From an uncultured beta proteobacterium (lineage in GTDB: Bacteria; Pseudomonadota; Gammaproteobacteria; Burkholderiales; Burkholderiaceae_C): a stretch of 5,527 bases of DNA. The translations under genes were made by a program, and so were the position numbers. Under the pieces are notes generated by a model. The model was not told the origin of the DNA and did not search any database. It saw only the letters and a list, made by a program, of their open reading frames with translations. Numbering within the stretch: position 1 is the first letter of the stretch; each line of letters begins with the position of its first letter. Shown in pieces: positions 1 to 5,527 of this stretch. The stretch is taken from positions 1 through 5,527 of the forward strand of contig CAISIP010000590.1 in assembly GCA_903885415.1 (NCBI GenBank), given 5' to 3'.

Positions 1-10
1 ACCTGCTGCG

Positions 11-40
11 TTGCAATGTGTCCGCTGGACCGACTATATG
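11..40 (+). promoter_or_regulatory. possible sigma70-type promoter upstream of cobS
   Basis: TTGCAA at 11-16 resembles a -35 box and TATATG at 35-40 resembles a -10 box, with an 18-base spacer. They sit 28 bases before the cobS start, which is a sensible leader length. The match is by eye only. The first 68 bases could also be the tail of an upstream gene, because frames 1 and 2 stay open across this stretch. Confidence 0.3.
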
Positions 41-68
41 CAGGCAAGGACAGTAGAGAATTCCTCCC

Positions 69-1055
69 ATGGCCGTGACTGACGCTTCCGACGCCCTGAT
101 CTCGCTCGCGCCCACGAAGGAGCTCGATGCGAGAAAGACATTCGGCATCGATCTCGACTGGAAGGTGCCCGCCTTCGCCGAGAAATCGAGCTATGTGCCC
201 GATTTCGACCCGGCCTACAGGTTCGATCCGCAGACCACGCGGGCCATCCTCGCCGGTTTCAAGTTCAACCGCCGCGTAATGATCCAAGGGTATCACGGCA
301 CCGGAAAGTCGACGCACATCGAGCAGGTCGCCGCAAGGCTGAACTGGCCCTGCGTGCGGGTGAACCTCGACGGCCACATTAGCCGGCTGGACCTGGTCGG
401 CAAGGACGCCGTCGTGCTGCGCGACGGGCAGCAGGTGACCGAGTTCCAGGAAGGCATCGTCCCATGGGCACTGCAGCGTCCGGTGGCGCTGGTGTTCGAC
501 GAGTACGACGCCGGCCGGCCCGACGTGATGTTCGTGATCCAGCGGGTGCTCGAGCAGGGTGGAAAGTTCACGCTGATGGACCAGAACCGGGTGCTGCGTC
601 CGCACCCCTTCTTTCGCCTGTTTGCCACCGCCAACACGGTCGGACTGGGCAACCTCAACGGCCTGTACCATGGCGCGCAGCGCCTCAACCATGCGCAAAT
701 CGACCGCTGGAATATCGTCGCTTCGCTGAACTATCTGGCGCCCGAAGAGGAGGTGGCGATCGTGCAGGCCCGGGTGCCTGCGCTGGACGTCGCGATGGTG
801 CGCTCGATGGTCGCGGTGGCGGCGCTCACCCGCAAGGGCTTTGCCGCTGGCGACCTGTCGACGCTGATGTCGCCGCGTACCGTCATTACCTGGGCCGAGA
901 ACGTCGGCATTTTTCGCGACCCGGCGATGGCCTTTCGCCTGTCTTTCGTGAACAAGTGCGACGACGCCGAGCGCGCCGTGGTGGCCGAGTATTTCCAGCG
1001 CTGCTTCGATCAGGAGCTCGGCGAATCCTTCGCCGTGACCGGCAAGCTGCCGTGA
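69..1055 (+). CDS. cobS: cobaltochelatase subunit CobS (AAA+ ATPase)
   Basis: This 328-residue protein closely resembles the CobS subunit of aerobic cobaltochelatase, usually about 330 residues. CobS is a cytoplasmic AAA+ ring ATPase that works with CobT and CobN to insert Co2+ into hydrogenobyrinic acid a,c-diamide during B12 synthesis. Visible motifs are the CobS N-terminal segment (FGID at 25-28, VPAF at 33-36, DPAYRFD at 47-53), Walker A GYHGTGKS at 74-81, Walker B VALVFDEYD at 139-147, and a sensor-1 block LFATANTVG at 184-192 with Asn189. SPRTVITWAEN lies near the C-terminus. The ATG at 69 is chosen because an in-frame TAG at 54-56 blocks any earlier start and the family N-terminus begins soon after. 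The Shine-Dalgarno is weak (AGAGAA at 55-60). The stop overlaps the start of cobT. MoxR-type ATPases are relatives, but the CobS-specific segments make this assignment strong. Whether the enzyme makes B12 here cannot be seen without cobN. Confidence 0.93.
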   Translation: MAVTDASDALISLAPTKELDARKTFGIDLDWKVPAFAEKSSYVPDFDPAYRFDPQTTRAILAGFKFNRRVMIQGYHGTGKSTHIEQVAARLNWPCVRVNLDGHISRLDLVGKDAVVLRDGQQVTEFQEGIVPWALQRPVALVFDEYDAGRPDVMFVIQRVLEQGGKFTLMDQNRVLRPHPFFRLFATANTVGLGNLNGLYHGAQRLNHAQIDRWNIVASLNYLAPEEEVAIVQARVPALDVAMVRSMVAVAALTRKGFAAGDLSTLMSPRTVITWAENVGIFRDPAMAFRLSFVNKCDDAERAVVAEYFQRCFDQELGESFAVTGKLP

Positions 1056-2893
1056 GCGCCGCGCCAGCGCGCCCCGGGAGTGCCCCGCAGGGCGACGCCT
1101 TCGCGCTGGCGCGCGACACCTCCCCGAGCGCGCTCGCGCGTGACCTGCCCGAGGCGACGGCCTACGGCGGCGCTTCGGCGCCGCTGCTGGCGCGCCGCCA
1201 GCAGCGCGTCGACGAATTGTGCGCCGCTGCGATCCGCGCGATCAGCGGCCAGGCCGACCTGCAATTCCGCGGCCAGCGGCTGCACCGTGGCCGCAGCCCG
1301 CTGCCGCTGTACGCGCCGCACCTGCAGCCGCAACCCGCCAGCGCAGACTTCGCGTCCTTTCGCGGCGCGGCCGACGGGCTCGCGCTGCGTTTGCTGCATA
1401 GCGACGAAGCGCTGCATGCGCGGCTGCGCCCGGCGGACGCGCTCGAGCGGCTGCTGTTCGAGCTGTTGGAGCAGTTCCGCTGCGAGGCGGCGTGCGGCGC
1501 ACCATGGCGCGGGCTGCAGCGCAACCTGCGCCACTGCTTCGAGACCTGGTCGCTCGCATTTCAGCAGGCCGGGCTGGGCGACAGCGCGCGCGGACTGCTG
1601 CTGTACACGGTGGCGCAGATGGCGCGCTCGCGCGTCAGCGGCGAGCCGGTGGTGGAGCAGACCGAAGACCTGATCGAGGCGACGCGCGCCGCGCTGGCGC
1701 CGGTCATCGGCGTCGACCTCGCGGGGCTGCGCCGCGCGCGTACGGACCAGTGCGCCTATGCGGTGCACGCGCTGTCGCTGGCGCGCTGCATCGCCGGCAT
1801 GCTGCGCGCAGCCGGGCCAGGCGAGGATGATCCCGGCGCACAGGGCGAGAGCGACGCGCACGCTGCCTTTGCGTTGCTGACCGAGAGCAGCAGCGAAGTC
1901 AGCAGCAGCTTTGCCACCGCCGTATGCGGCCGCAGCCTGGTGCTTGCAGGCGCACCCGCCTACCGCGTTTTTTCGCGCGCTTACGACCGCGAGACAGCCG
2001 CCGCCGGGCTGGTGCGCAAGCCACTGCTGCAGGCGCTGCGCGAGCGGCTTGACGCGCGTGTGGCAACGATGGGCGTGAACCTGGCGTGGCTGGCGCGGTC
2101 GCTGCGGGCACTGCTCGCGGCGCCGGTGCGCGATGGCTGGGACGGTGGCCACGAAGAGGGCCAGCTCGACGGCCGCAGGCTGGCGCAGTTGGTGGCAACG
2201 CCTTGCGAACGCCGGCTGTTTCTCAGCGAACGCGCGCAGCCGGTGGCCGACTGCGCGCTGACGGTCCTGGTCGACTGTTCGGGCTCGATGAAGGAGCACG
2301 CCGGGCAACTCGCCGCATTGCTCGACCTGTGGGTGCGCGCGCTTGAAATGGCGGGCGTCGTCAGCGAAGTGCTGGGGTTCACCACCGGCGCCTGGAACGG
2401 CGGGCGCGCCCAGCGCGACTGGGTGCGCGCCGGGCGTCCACCGCACCCGGGGCGACTCAACGAACTGTGCCATATGGTTTTCAAGGACGCGCAGGCCCCG
2501 TGGCGCCGCGCGCGCCTGCCGATGGCGGCGCTGCTGCGCGGCGAGCTGTTTCGCGAGGGCGTTGACGGCGAGGCCTTGCAATGGGCAGCGCGTCGGCTGG
2601 CGCAGCGCGGCGAGTCGCGCAAGCTGCTGCTGGTGCTGTCCGACGGCTCGCCGATGGACAGCGCGACCAGCCTGGCGAACGACGCGCAGTACCTCGACCA
2701 CCATCTGCGCGACATGGTGCACGCGGTCGAGGCGGGCGCGCACGGCGCAGCGATTACGGTCTTTGGTGTCGGCGTAGGCTTAGACCTCAGCCCCTATTAC
2801 CGGCGCAGCCTGGTACTGGACCTGGCGGGGTCGACCGCCAGCGACACGCTACGCGAACTGCTCGGCCTGCTGGCGTCGCGCGCGCGTCGCTGA
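1052..2893 (+). CDS. cobT: cobaltochelatase subunit CobT (vWA domain protein)
   Basis: This protein of about 613 residues is the partner of CobS. In the family, CobT forms a chaperone complex with CobS that acts on CobN. The C-terminal half (about 304-613) is clearly CobT-like: YRVFSRAYD at 304-312, then a vWA domain with the metal-ion-dependent adhesion site (MIDAS) motif DCSGSM at 408-413. Thr444/445 sit in GFTTGAW, the block GRLNEL...APWRRAR follows, LSDGSPMD contains Asp531, and YYRRS lies near the end. The N-terminal half (about 1-250) is alanine- and arginine-rich and more diverged. The linker is short and only mildly acidic (GEDD at about 257-260, then a serine-rich run), unlike the long acidic stretch of classical CobT. 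The GTG at 1052 is chosen because it forms a GTGA overlap with the cobS stop, implying translational coupling. The frame stays open upstream to 464, but only because it overlies cobS. Confidence is high for the family and lower for the exact start. Confidence 0.9.
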   Translation: MSAAPARPGSAPQGDAFALARDTSPSALARDLPEATAYGGASAPLLARRQQRVDELCAAAIRAISGQADLQFRGQRLHRGRSPLPLYAPHLQPQPASADFASFRGAADGLALRLLHSDEALHARLRPADALERLLFELLEQFRCEAACGAPWRGLQRNLRHCFETWSLAFQQAGLGDSARGLLLYTVAQMARSRVSGEPVVEQTEDLIEATRAALAPVIGVDLAGLRRARTDQCAYAVHALSLARCIAGMLRAAGPGEDDPGAQGESDAHAAFALLTESSSEVSSSFATAVCGRSLVLAGAPAYRVFSRAYDRETAAAGLVRKPLLQALRERLDARVATMGVNLAWLARSLRALLAAPVRDGWDGGHEEGQLDGRRLAQLVATPCERRLFLSERAQPVADCALTVLVDCSGSMKEHAGQLAALLDLWVRALEMAGVVSEVLGFTTGAWNGGRAQRDWVRAGRPPHPGRLNELCHMVFKDAQAPWRRARLPMAALLRGELFREGVDGEALQWAARRLAQRGESRKLLLVLSDGSPMDSATSLANDAQYLDHHLRDMVHAVEAGAHGAAITVFGVGVGLDLSPYYRRSLVLDLAGSTASDTLRELLGLLASRARR

Positions 2894-3053
2894 GTCCTTG
2901 GCCCTGTGCGGTGGTCCGCCAGAATCGACGACCAGCGCAAGCGTCGCGCTGACCGACACGCCGCGCGCATAGAACCGATGCGCTTGCCAGGGGCACGGGC
3001 TCGGGACCGCAGAGGCCGCGGCGCGCCTGCTGCACAATGGCGAGCAATTGCAC
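2894..3053. other. cobT-arsR spacer, no gene seen
   Basis: This 160-base spacer holds no convincing coding sequence or terminator hairpin with a T-tract. It is GC-rich apart from its last 25 bases, where TGCACA appears at 3031-3036 and again at 3049-3054 on an 18-base period, just at the start of the regulator gene. A promoter for the regulator is expected here, but I cannot point to good -35 and -10 boxes. Confidence 0.5.
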
Positions 3054-3401
3054 ATGGCCAAGCGAACGAGTCCCCAAGCACTGACCCAGTCTGTCGAATC
3101 CGACGCGGTGTTCGAAAGCGCTGCTGAAGTCTTTCGCCTGATGTCGGCACCGATGCGGCTGAAGATCATCAGCAGTCTGTGCAACGCTGAAAAAAATGTC
3201 GGCCAGTTGCTCGCCGAGATCGACACCACGCAGCCCAATATGTCGCAGCACCTCCACACCCTGTATCAGGCGGGTGTTGTGGGAAAACGCCGCGAGGGCG
3301 TGCAGATTTTCTACCGCATCACCGACGAACGCGTGGCCATGCTGTGCCGGTCGGTGTGCACGCAGATCGCCATGGAATCCGAGGTGGTGAAAGCCGGTTA
3401 A
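3054..3401 (+). CDS. ArsR/SmtB-family winged-helix regulator, probable sulfur/thiol sensor
   Basis: This 115-residue protein is a typical compact ArsR-family repressor: helix 2 around MSAPMRLKIISSL (30-42), a recognition helix in TTQPNMSQHLHTL (58-70), and a beta-wing in KRREGVQIFYRI (78-89). Such proteins are dimeric DNA-binding repressors that release DNA when a ligand or oxidation changes them. The metal motifs ELCVCD in alpha-3 and DxH...HxxE in alpha-5 are absent. It has three cysteines, Cys43, Cys98 and Cys102. Together with the sulfide dehydrogenase operon 150 bases downstream on the same strand, this suggests a persulfide- or sulfide-responsive regulator akin to the SqrR/BigR/SoxR group; that function is inference. 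The ATG at 3054 is preferred over an in-frame TTG at 3048. The Shine-Dalgarno is poor (only a GCGAG-like match at about 3040-3044), so the start is less certain than the family. Confidence 0.88.
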   Translation: MAKRTSPQALTQSVESDAVFESAAEVFRLMSAPMRLKIISSLCNAEKNVGQLLAEIDTTQPNMSQHLHTLYQAGVVGKRREGVQIFYRITDERVAMLCRSVCTQIAMESEVVKAG

Positions 3402-3419
3402 CGCCGATCCTTGTAACGG

Positions 3420-3456
3420 GTCGCCGGGCATCGGGTAAATCCCGATGCCCGGCGAC
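3420..3456 (+). terminator. perfect 16-bp hairpin after the arsR-family gene, possible terminator
   Basis: GTCGCCGGGCATCGGG (3420-3435) and CCCGATGCCCGGCGAC (3441-3456) are exact reverse complements around a 5-base loop, TAAAT. The stem begins 19 bases after the regulator stop codon, a typical position for transcription termination. No T-tract follows on either strand, so it is not a standard intrinsic terminator. It could instead stabilise RNA ends or act as a leader structure for the fcc operon. The inverted repeat itself is certain; its role is not. Confidence 0.6.
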
Positions 3457-3541
3457 GGTGAATATCCAAGATTAGCGATAGGATCCAGAGTCATGAGGGG
3501 TTTATTGCCCGCCGGGAGGCTCAGCCACCTGTTGCATTACC
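3457..3541 (+). promoter_or_regulatory. likely promoter/operator region of the fcc operon
   Basis: This stretch between the hairpin and the fccA ribosome binding site contains an AT-richer island at about 3460-3480, which stands out from the GC-rich surroundings. It includes overlapping small dyads, TATC (3463-3466) with GATA (3477-3480) and ATCC (3464-3467) with GGAT (3481-3484). TAGGAT at 3479-3484 could serve as a -10 box, but no good -35 box is visible. A binding site for the ArsR-family protein would be expected here. The specific site is a guess. Confidence 0.3.
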
Positions 3542-3551
3542 AGGAGAAGAC

Positions 3552-3872
3552 ATGCCATCCATCAAGAAGAACCGGTTCAAGGCGCTCGCCGCGCTGGCGC
3601 TGCTGGCGCTCGGGCAGGGCGCCGTCGCGCAGACCGACCCGCTGCAGGTGCGCAACTGGGCGGCAGCCTGTGCGAACTGCCACGGGACGCTGGGTGTCGC
3701 CCAGCCCGGCATGGTGTCGCTCGCGGGACTGGCACACGACGATCTGCTCAAGGCGCTGCAGGCGTTCAAGAGCGGCAGCCGGCCGGCCACGATCATGCAC
3801 CAGATCAGCAAAGGCTACTCGGACGAGCAACTTGGCCAGCTCGCAGCCTATTTCGCCGCTTTAAAAAAATAG
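3552..3872 (+). CDS. fccA: monoheme cytochrome c subunit of flavocytochrome c sulfide dehydrogenase
   Basis: This 106-residue exported class I cytochrome c has a Sec signal peptide: basic KKNRFK at 5-10, a hydrophobic core at 11-20, and likely cleavage after AVA at 24-26. The single heme site is CANCH (Cys40, Cys43, His44), and Met82 in the ATIMHQISKGY segment is the likely distal ligand. The C-terminal helix ends in LAAYFAAL. The mature protein of about 80 residues fits the small monoheme FccA type rather than the larger diheme subunit of Allochromatium. Its role would be to take electrons from the FccB flavin in the periplasm and pass them to a downstream carrier. The start is supported by AGGAGA at 3542-3547, five to six bases before the ATG. 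fccB follows after 8 bases, which fixes the pairing. Without that neighbour it could only be called a small c-type cytochrome. Confidence 0.87.
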   Translation: MPSIKKNRFKALAALALLALGQGAVAQTDPLQVRNWAAACANCHGTLGVAQPGMVSLAGLAHDDLLKALQAFKSGSRPATIMHQISKGYSDEQLGQLAAYFAALKK

Positions 3873-3880
3873 GGGTCACC

Positions 3881-5173
3881 ATGAACATCCAACGTCGTCA
3901 ACTGGTTCAGGGCGCCACCGCCGGTTCGGTGCTAGGCCTCGCGGCTCTGGTGTCGGGTTGCGCCCAGATGGGTGGCGGCGCCGGCGGCCCCAAGGTGGTC
4001 GTTGTGGGCGGCGGCTACGGTGGCGCCACCGCTGCTAAATACATCCGCATGTGGTCCGACTATCAGGTGCAGGTCACGCTGGTCGAGCCCAATGCCGCCT
4101 TCATTTCCTGTCCGATCTCCAACCTGGTGATCGGCGGCAGCAAGGCCATGGCCGACATCACGACGCCCTACGACGGCCTGGTGCGGCGCCATGGCGTCCA
4201 GCTGGTGCGCGATAGCGTGGCGCGGATAGACGCCGACAAGCGTGTCGTGCGCCTGGTCGGCGGTGCCGAACTGCCTTACGACAGGCTGGTGCTGTCGCCG
4301 GGGGTCGACATGATGTGGGACACGCTGCCGGGCATGGGCAAGCTTGGCGCGCAGGAGCAGGTGCTGCACGCATGGAAAGCCGGAGCGCAGACGCTGGCGC
4401 TGCGCCGACAGCTCGAGGCGATGCCCGACGGAGGCGTCTATGCGTTGACGGTTCCACTGGCGCCGTACCGCTGCCCGCCCGGACCCTATGAGCGCGCCTG
4501 CCAGGTAGCGCACTATTTCAGCAAACACAAACCCAGGAGCAAAGTGCTGGTGCTCGACGCCAACGAGGACGTCACATCAAAGGGCCCGCTTTTCAAGAAA
4601 GCCTGGGCGGACCGCTACAAGGGCATCGTCGAGTACCGGCCCCGACACACGCTGGTCGACGTAGACGCTGGCGCTCGAACGCTGAAGTTCGAATTCAACG
4701 ACGACCTCAAAGCCGATGTGCTCAATGTCCTGCCGGCCATGCGTGCCGGTGACATTGCCGTCAGGACCGGGCTGGCGACGGCCAACCAGCGCTGGTGCGA
4801 GGTCGACTTTCTGACGCACGAGTCCAAGGCCGCGAAGTTCATCCATGTGGTGGGCGATTCGATTCAGACCGCGCCGGCCATGCCGAAGTCGGGACACATG
4901 GCGAACCAGCATGGAAAGACCTGCGCTGGCGCCGTGGTGGCGCTGCTGACCGGCAAGCAGCCCAACCCGATGCCGATTTACAACAACACCTGCTACAGCT
5001 TTGTCAGCGACACCGAGGTGGTTCACGTGGCCAGCGTCCATCGCTATGACGCCGCCCAGAAGACGATGCTGGCGGTGCCTGGTTCCGGCGGCGTCTCGGG
5101 TGCCGCGAGCGAAATCGAAGGCGCCTATGCGATGGCCTGGGCGCGCAACATCTGGGCCGACACGTTGGCCTGA
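3881..5173 (+). CDS. fccB: flavocytochrome c sulfide dehydrogenase, FAD subunit (FccB/SoxF-like)
   Basis: This 430-residue flavoprotein oxidises sulfide in the periplasm and passes electrons to FccA. A twin-arginine signal (QRRQLVQG at 4-11) and hydrophobic stretch lead to LVSGC at 23-27, which also reads as a lipobox. The FAD-binding GGGYGG follows at 43-48, with Glu69 closing the fold. Cys77 in AFISCPISN aligns with the cysteine that binds FAD covalently in Allochromatium FccB. Cys198 (in RCPPGPYERAC) and Cys371 (in NNTCYS) match the redox-active disulfide pair, with nearly the family spacing. A second FAD motif is FIHVVGD, and the C-terminal region has the flavocytochrome c sulfide dehydrogenase pattern ending WARNIWADTLA. 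An additional Cys207 lies nine residues after Cys198. AGGGG at 3871-3875 overlaps the fccA stop and serves as ribosome binding site. Sulfide:quinone reductase is a relative, but the Tat signal, cytochrome partner and cysteines favour FccB. Confidence 0.93.
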   Translation: MNIQRRQLVQGATAGSVLGLAALVSGCAQMGGGAGGPKVVVVGGGYGGATAAKYIRMWSDYQVQVTLVEPNAAFISCPISNLVIGGSKAMADITTPYDGLVRRHGVQLVRDSVARIDADKRVVRLVGGAELPYDRLVLSPGVDMMWDTLPGMGKLGAQEQVLHAWKAGAQTLALRRQLEAMPDGGVYALTVPLAPYRCPPGPYERACQVAHYFSKHKPRSKVLVLDANEDVTSKGPLFKKAWADRYKGIVEYRPRHTLVDVDAGARTLKFEFNDDLKADVLNVLPAMRAGDIAVRTGLATANQRWCEVDFLTHESKAAKFIHVVGDSIQTAPAMPKSGHMANQHGKTCAGAVVALLTGKQPNPMPIYNNTCYSFVSDTEVVHVASVHRYDAAQKTMLAVPGSGGVSGAASEIEGAYAMAWARNIWADTLA

Positions 5174-5186
5174 GGGCGTGCACCGT

Positions 5187-5527
5187 ATGCCCGAGCGCGC
5201 AAAGTCCCTACGCAGCGTGGCTGCGGCTGGCTTGGCGCGCGCAGCGCGCCTGCGGTGGCAGGCAAGCTGCCGTTGGCTGTTGGCGTCCTGTGCGTTCGCG
5301 CTGGCTCCAGGCGGTGCCAGCGCGCAGGAGGGCGCCACCATGCAGCCGGTGCAGGTGGCCGACCGGGTTTGGTTTGTGCAGGGCCAATCGGAGCTCGGGT
5401 CGGGTGCCAACCGCAACTTCATATCCAACGCCGGCTTCGTCGTCACCGATTCGGGGGTCGTCGTCGTCGATGCGCTGGGCTCGCCGGCACTGGCCGAGGC
5501 ACTGATCGCCGCGATACGCAAGATCAC
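5187..5527 (+). CDS. exported metallo-beta-lactamase-fold hydrolase, N-terminal part only
   Basis: The frame is open to the window end, giving 113 residues plus two bases. A long basic N-terminus (about 1-30) is followed by a hydrophobic stretch WLLASCAFALAP and likely signal cleavage after ASA at 45-47. The mature start has the pattern of periplasmic metallo-beta-lactamase (MBL) proteins: VADRVWFVQGQ, then SNAGFVVTDSGVVVVDALGS. These are the first beta-strands before the zinc motif HxHxDH, which lies beyond the window. The family includes SoxH-like and quinoprotein-associated zinc hydrolases found near sulfur-oxidation genes; substrate is unknown. The ATG has GAGGG at 5172-5176, overlapping the fccB stop region, 10 bases upstream, and the gap to fccB is 13 bases, so it is probably cotranscribed. 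A TTG at 5232 would give a more usual 32-residue signal peptide and is an alternative start. Confidence 0.8.
   Translation, partial: MPERAKSLRSVAAAGLARAARLRWQASCRWLLASCAFALAPGGASAQEGATMQPVQVADRVWFVQGQSELGSGANRNFISNAGFVVTDSGVVVVDALGSPALAEALIAAIRKI

Noticed and set aside
464..1051. Upstream extension of the cobT frame
   Set aside because: It overlies cobS completely and its translation is low-complexity Arg/Gly/Ala; the GTG at 1052 in a GTGA overlap explains the start better.
1010..2743. Long open frame of 577 codons on the - strand
   Set aside because: It lies opposite cobT. Its composition (Gln, Arg and Ala rich) is the usual mirror of a GC-rich gene, and it shows no domain pattern.
3048..3053. 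TTG at 3048 as start of the regulator
   Set aside because: The ATG at 3054 is two codons later and a stronger initiator; neither has a good Shine-Dalgarno, so ATG is preferred.
2787..3494. Open frame on the - strand across the cobT end, spacer and regulator
   Set aside because: It runs through two real genes and a perfect hairpin and shows no family features.
3445..3864. + strand open frame overlapping fccA
   Set aside because: Arg/Ser/Cys-rich shadow of fccA in another frame, whereas fccA has a ribosome binding site, signal peptide and heme motif.
4577..5527. Open frame on the - strand across the end of fccB and the hydrolase start
   Set aside because: fccB is unmistakable on the + strand here; the opposite frame has no recognisable motif.
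1..5527. CRISPR arrays, tRNA or rRNA genes, insertion sequences
   Set aside because: No regularly spaced repeats, cloverleaf-like segments, transposase or terminal inverted repeats were seen on either strand.

Overview
The window is GC-rich DNA with dense, same-strand gene packing. The proteins look proteobacterial, most likely from a sulfur-oxidising betaproteobacterium (Burkholderiales, Rhodocyclales or Thiobacillus-like). That placement rests on remembered family resemblance and gene content, since no database search was possible. All six genes read on the + strand.

Left part (1-2893): a short leader with a possible sigma70-type promoter precedes two coupled genes. The first is an AAA+ ATPase matching CobS (69-1055). 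The second is a von Willebrand factor A (vWA) protein matching CobT (1052-2893, GTG start inside a GTGA overlap). In the aerobic B12 pathway these two form the ATP-driven chaperone part of cobaltochelatase, which works with CobN to insert cobalt into hydrogenobyrinic acid a,c-diamide. No cobN or other B12 gene is visible here.

Middle (2894-3551): a 160-base spacer leads to a small ArsR/SmtB-family regulator (3054-3401). It has no obvious metal-site motif but carries three cysteines, which suggests a thiol or persulfide sensor. It is followed by a perfect 16-bp inverted repeat (3420-3456) and an AT-richer stretch that probably holds the promoter or operator of the next operon.

Right part (3552-5527): a tight operon with gaps of 8 and 13 bases. 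It encodes a monoheme cytochrome c subunit (FccA-like), the FAD subunit of flavocytochrome c sulfide dehydrogenase (FccB/SoxF-like, with a Tat signal and a possible lipobox), and the beginning of an exported metallo-beta-lactamase-fold hydrolase that runs off the window. The simplest model is periplasmic sulfide oxidation: FccB oxidises sulfide on its flavin and disulfide, FccA carries electrons to the respiratory or photosynthetic chain, and the ArsR protein derepresses the operon when reactive sulfur is present. The hydrolase may act on a sulfur intermediate, but its active site is not in view.

I do not see a wholly new system. The points most worth following up are the unusual cysteine placement in the regulator, the lipobox on the Tat-exported FccB, the CobT variant with almost no acidic linker, and the strong hairpin upstream of fccA.
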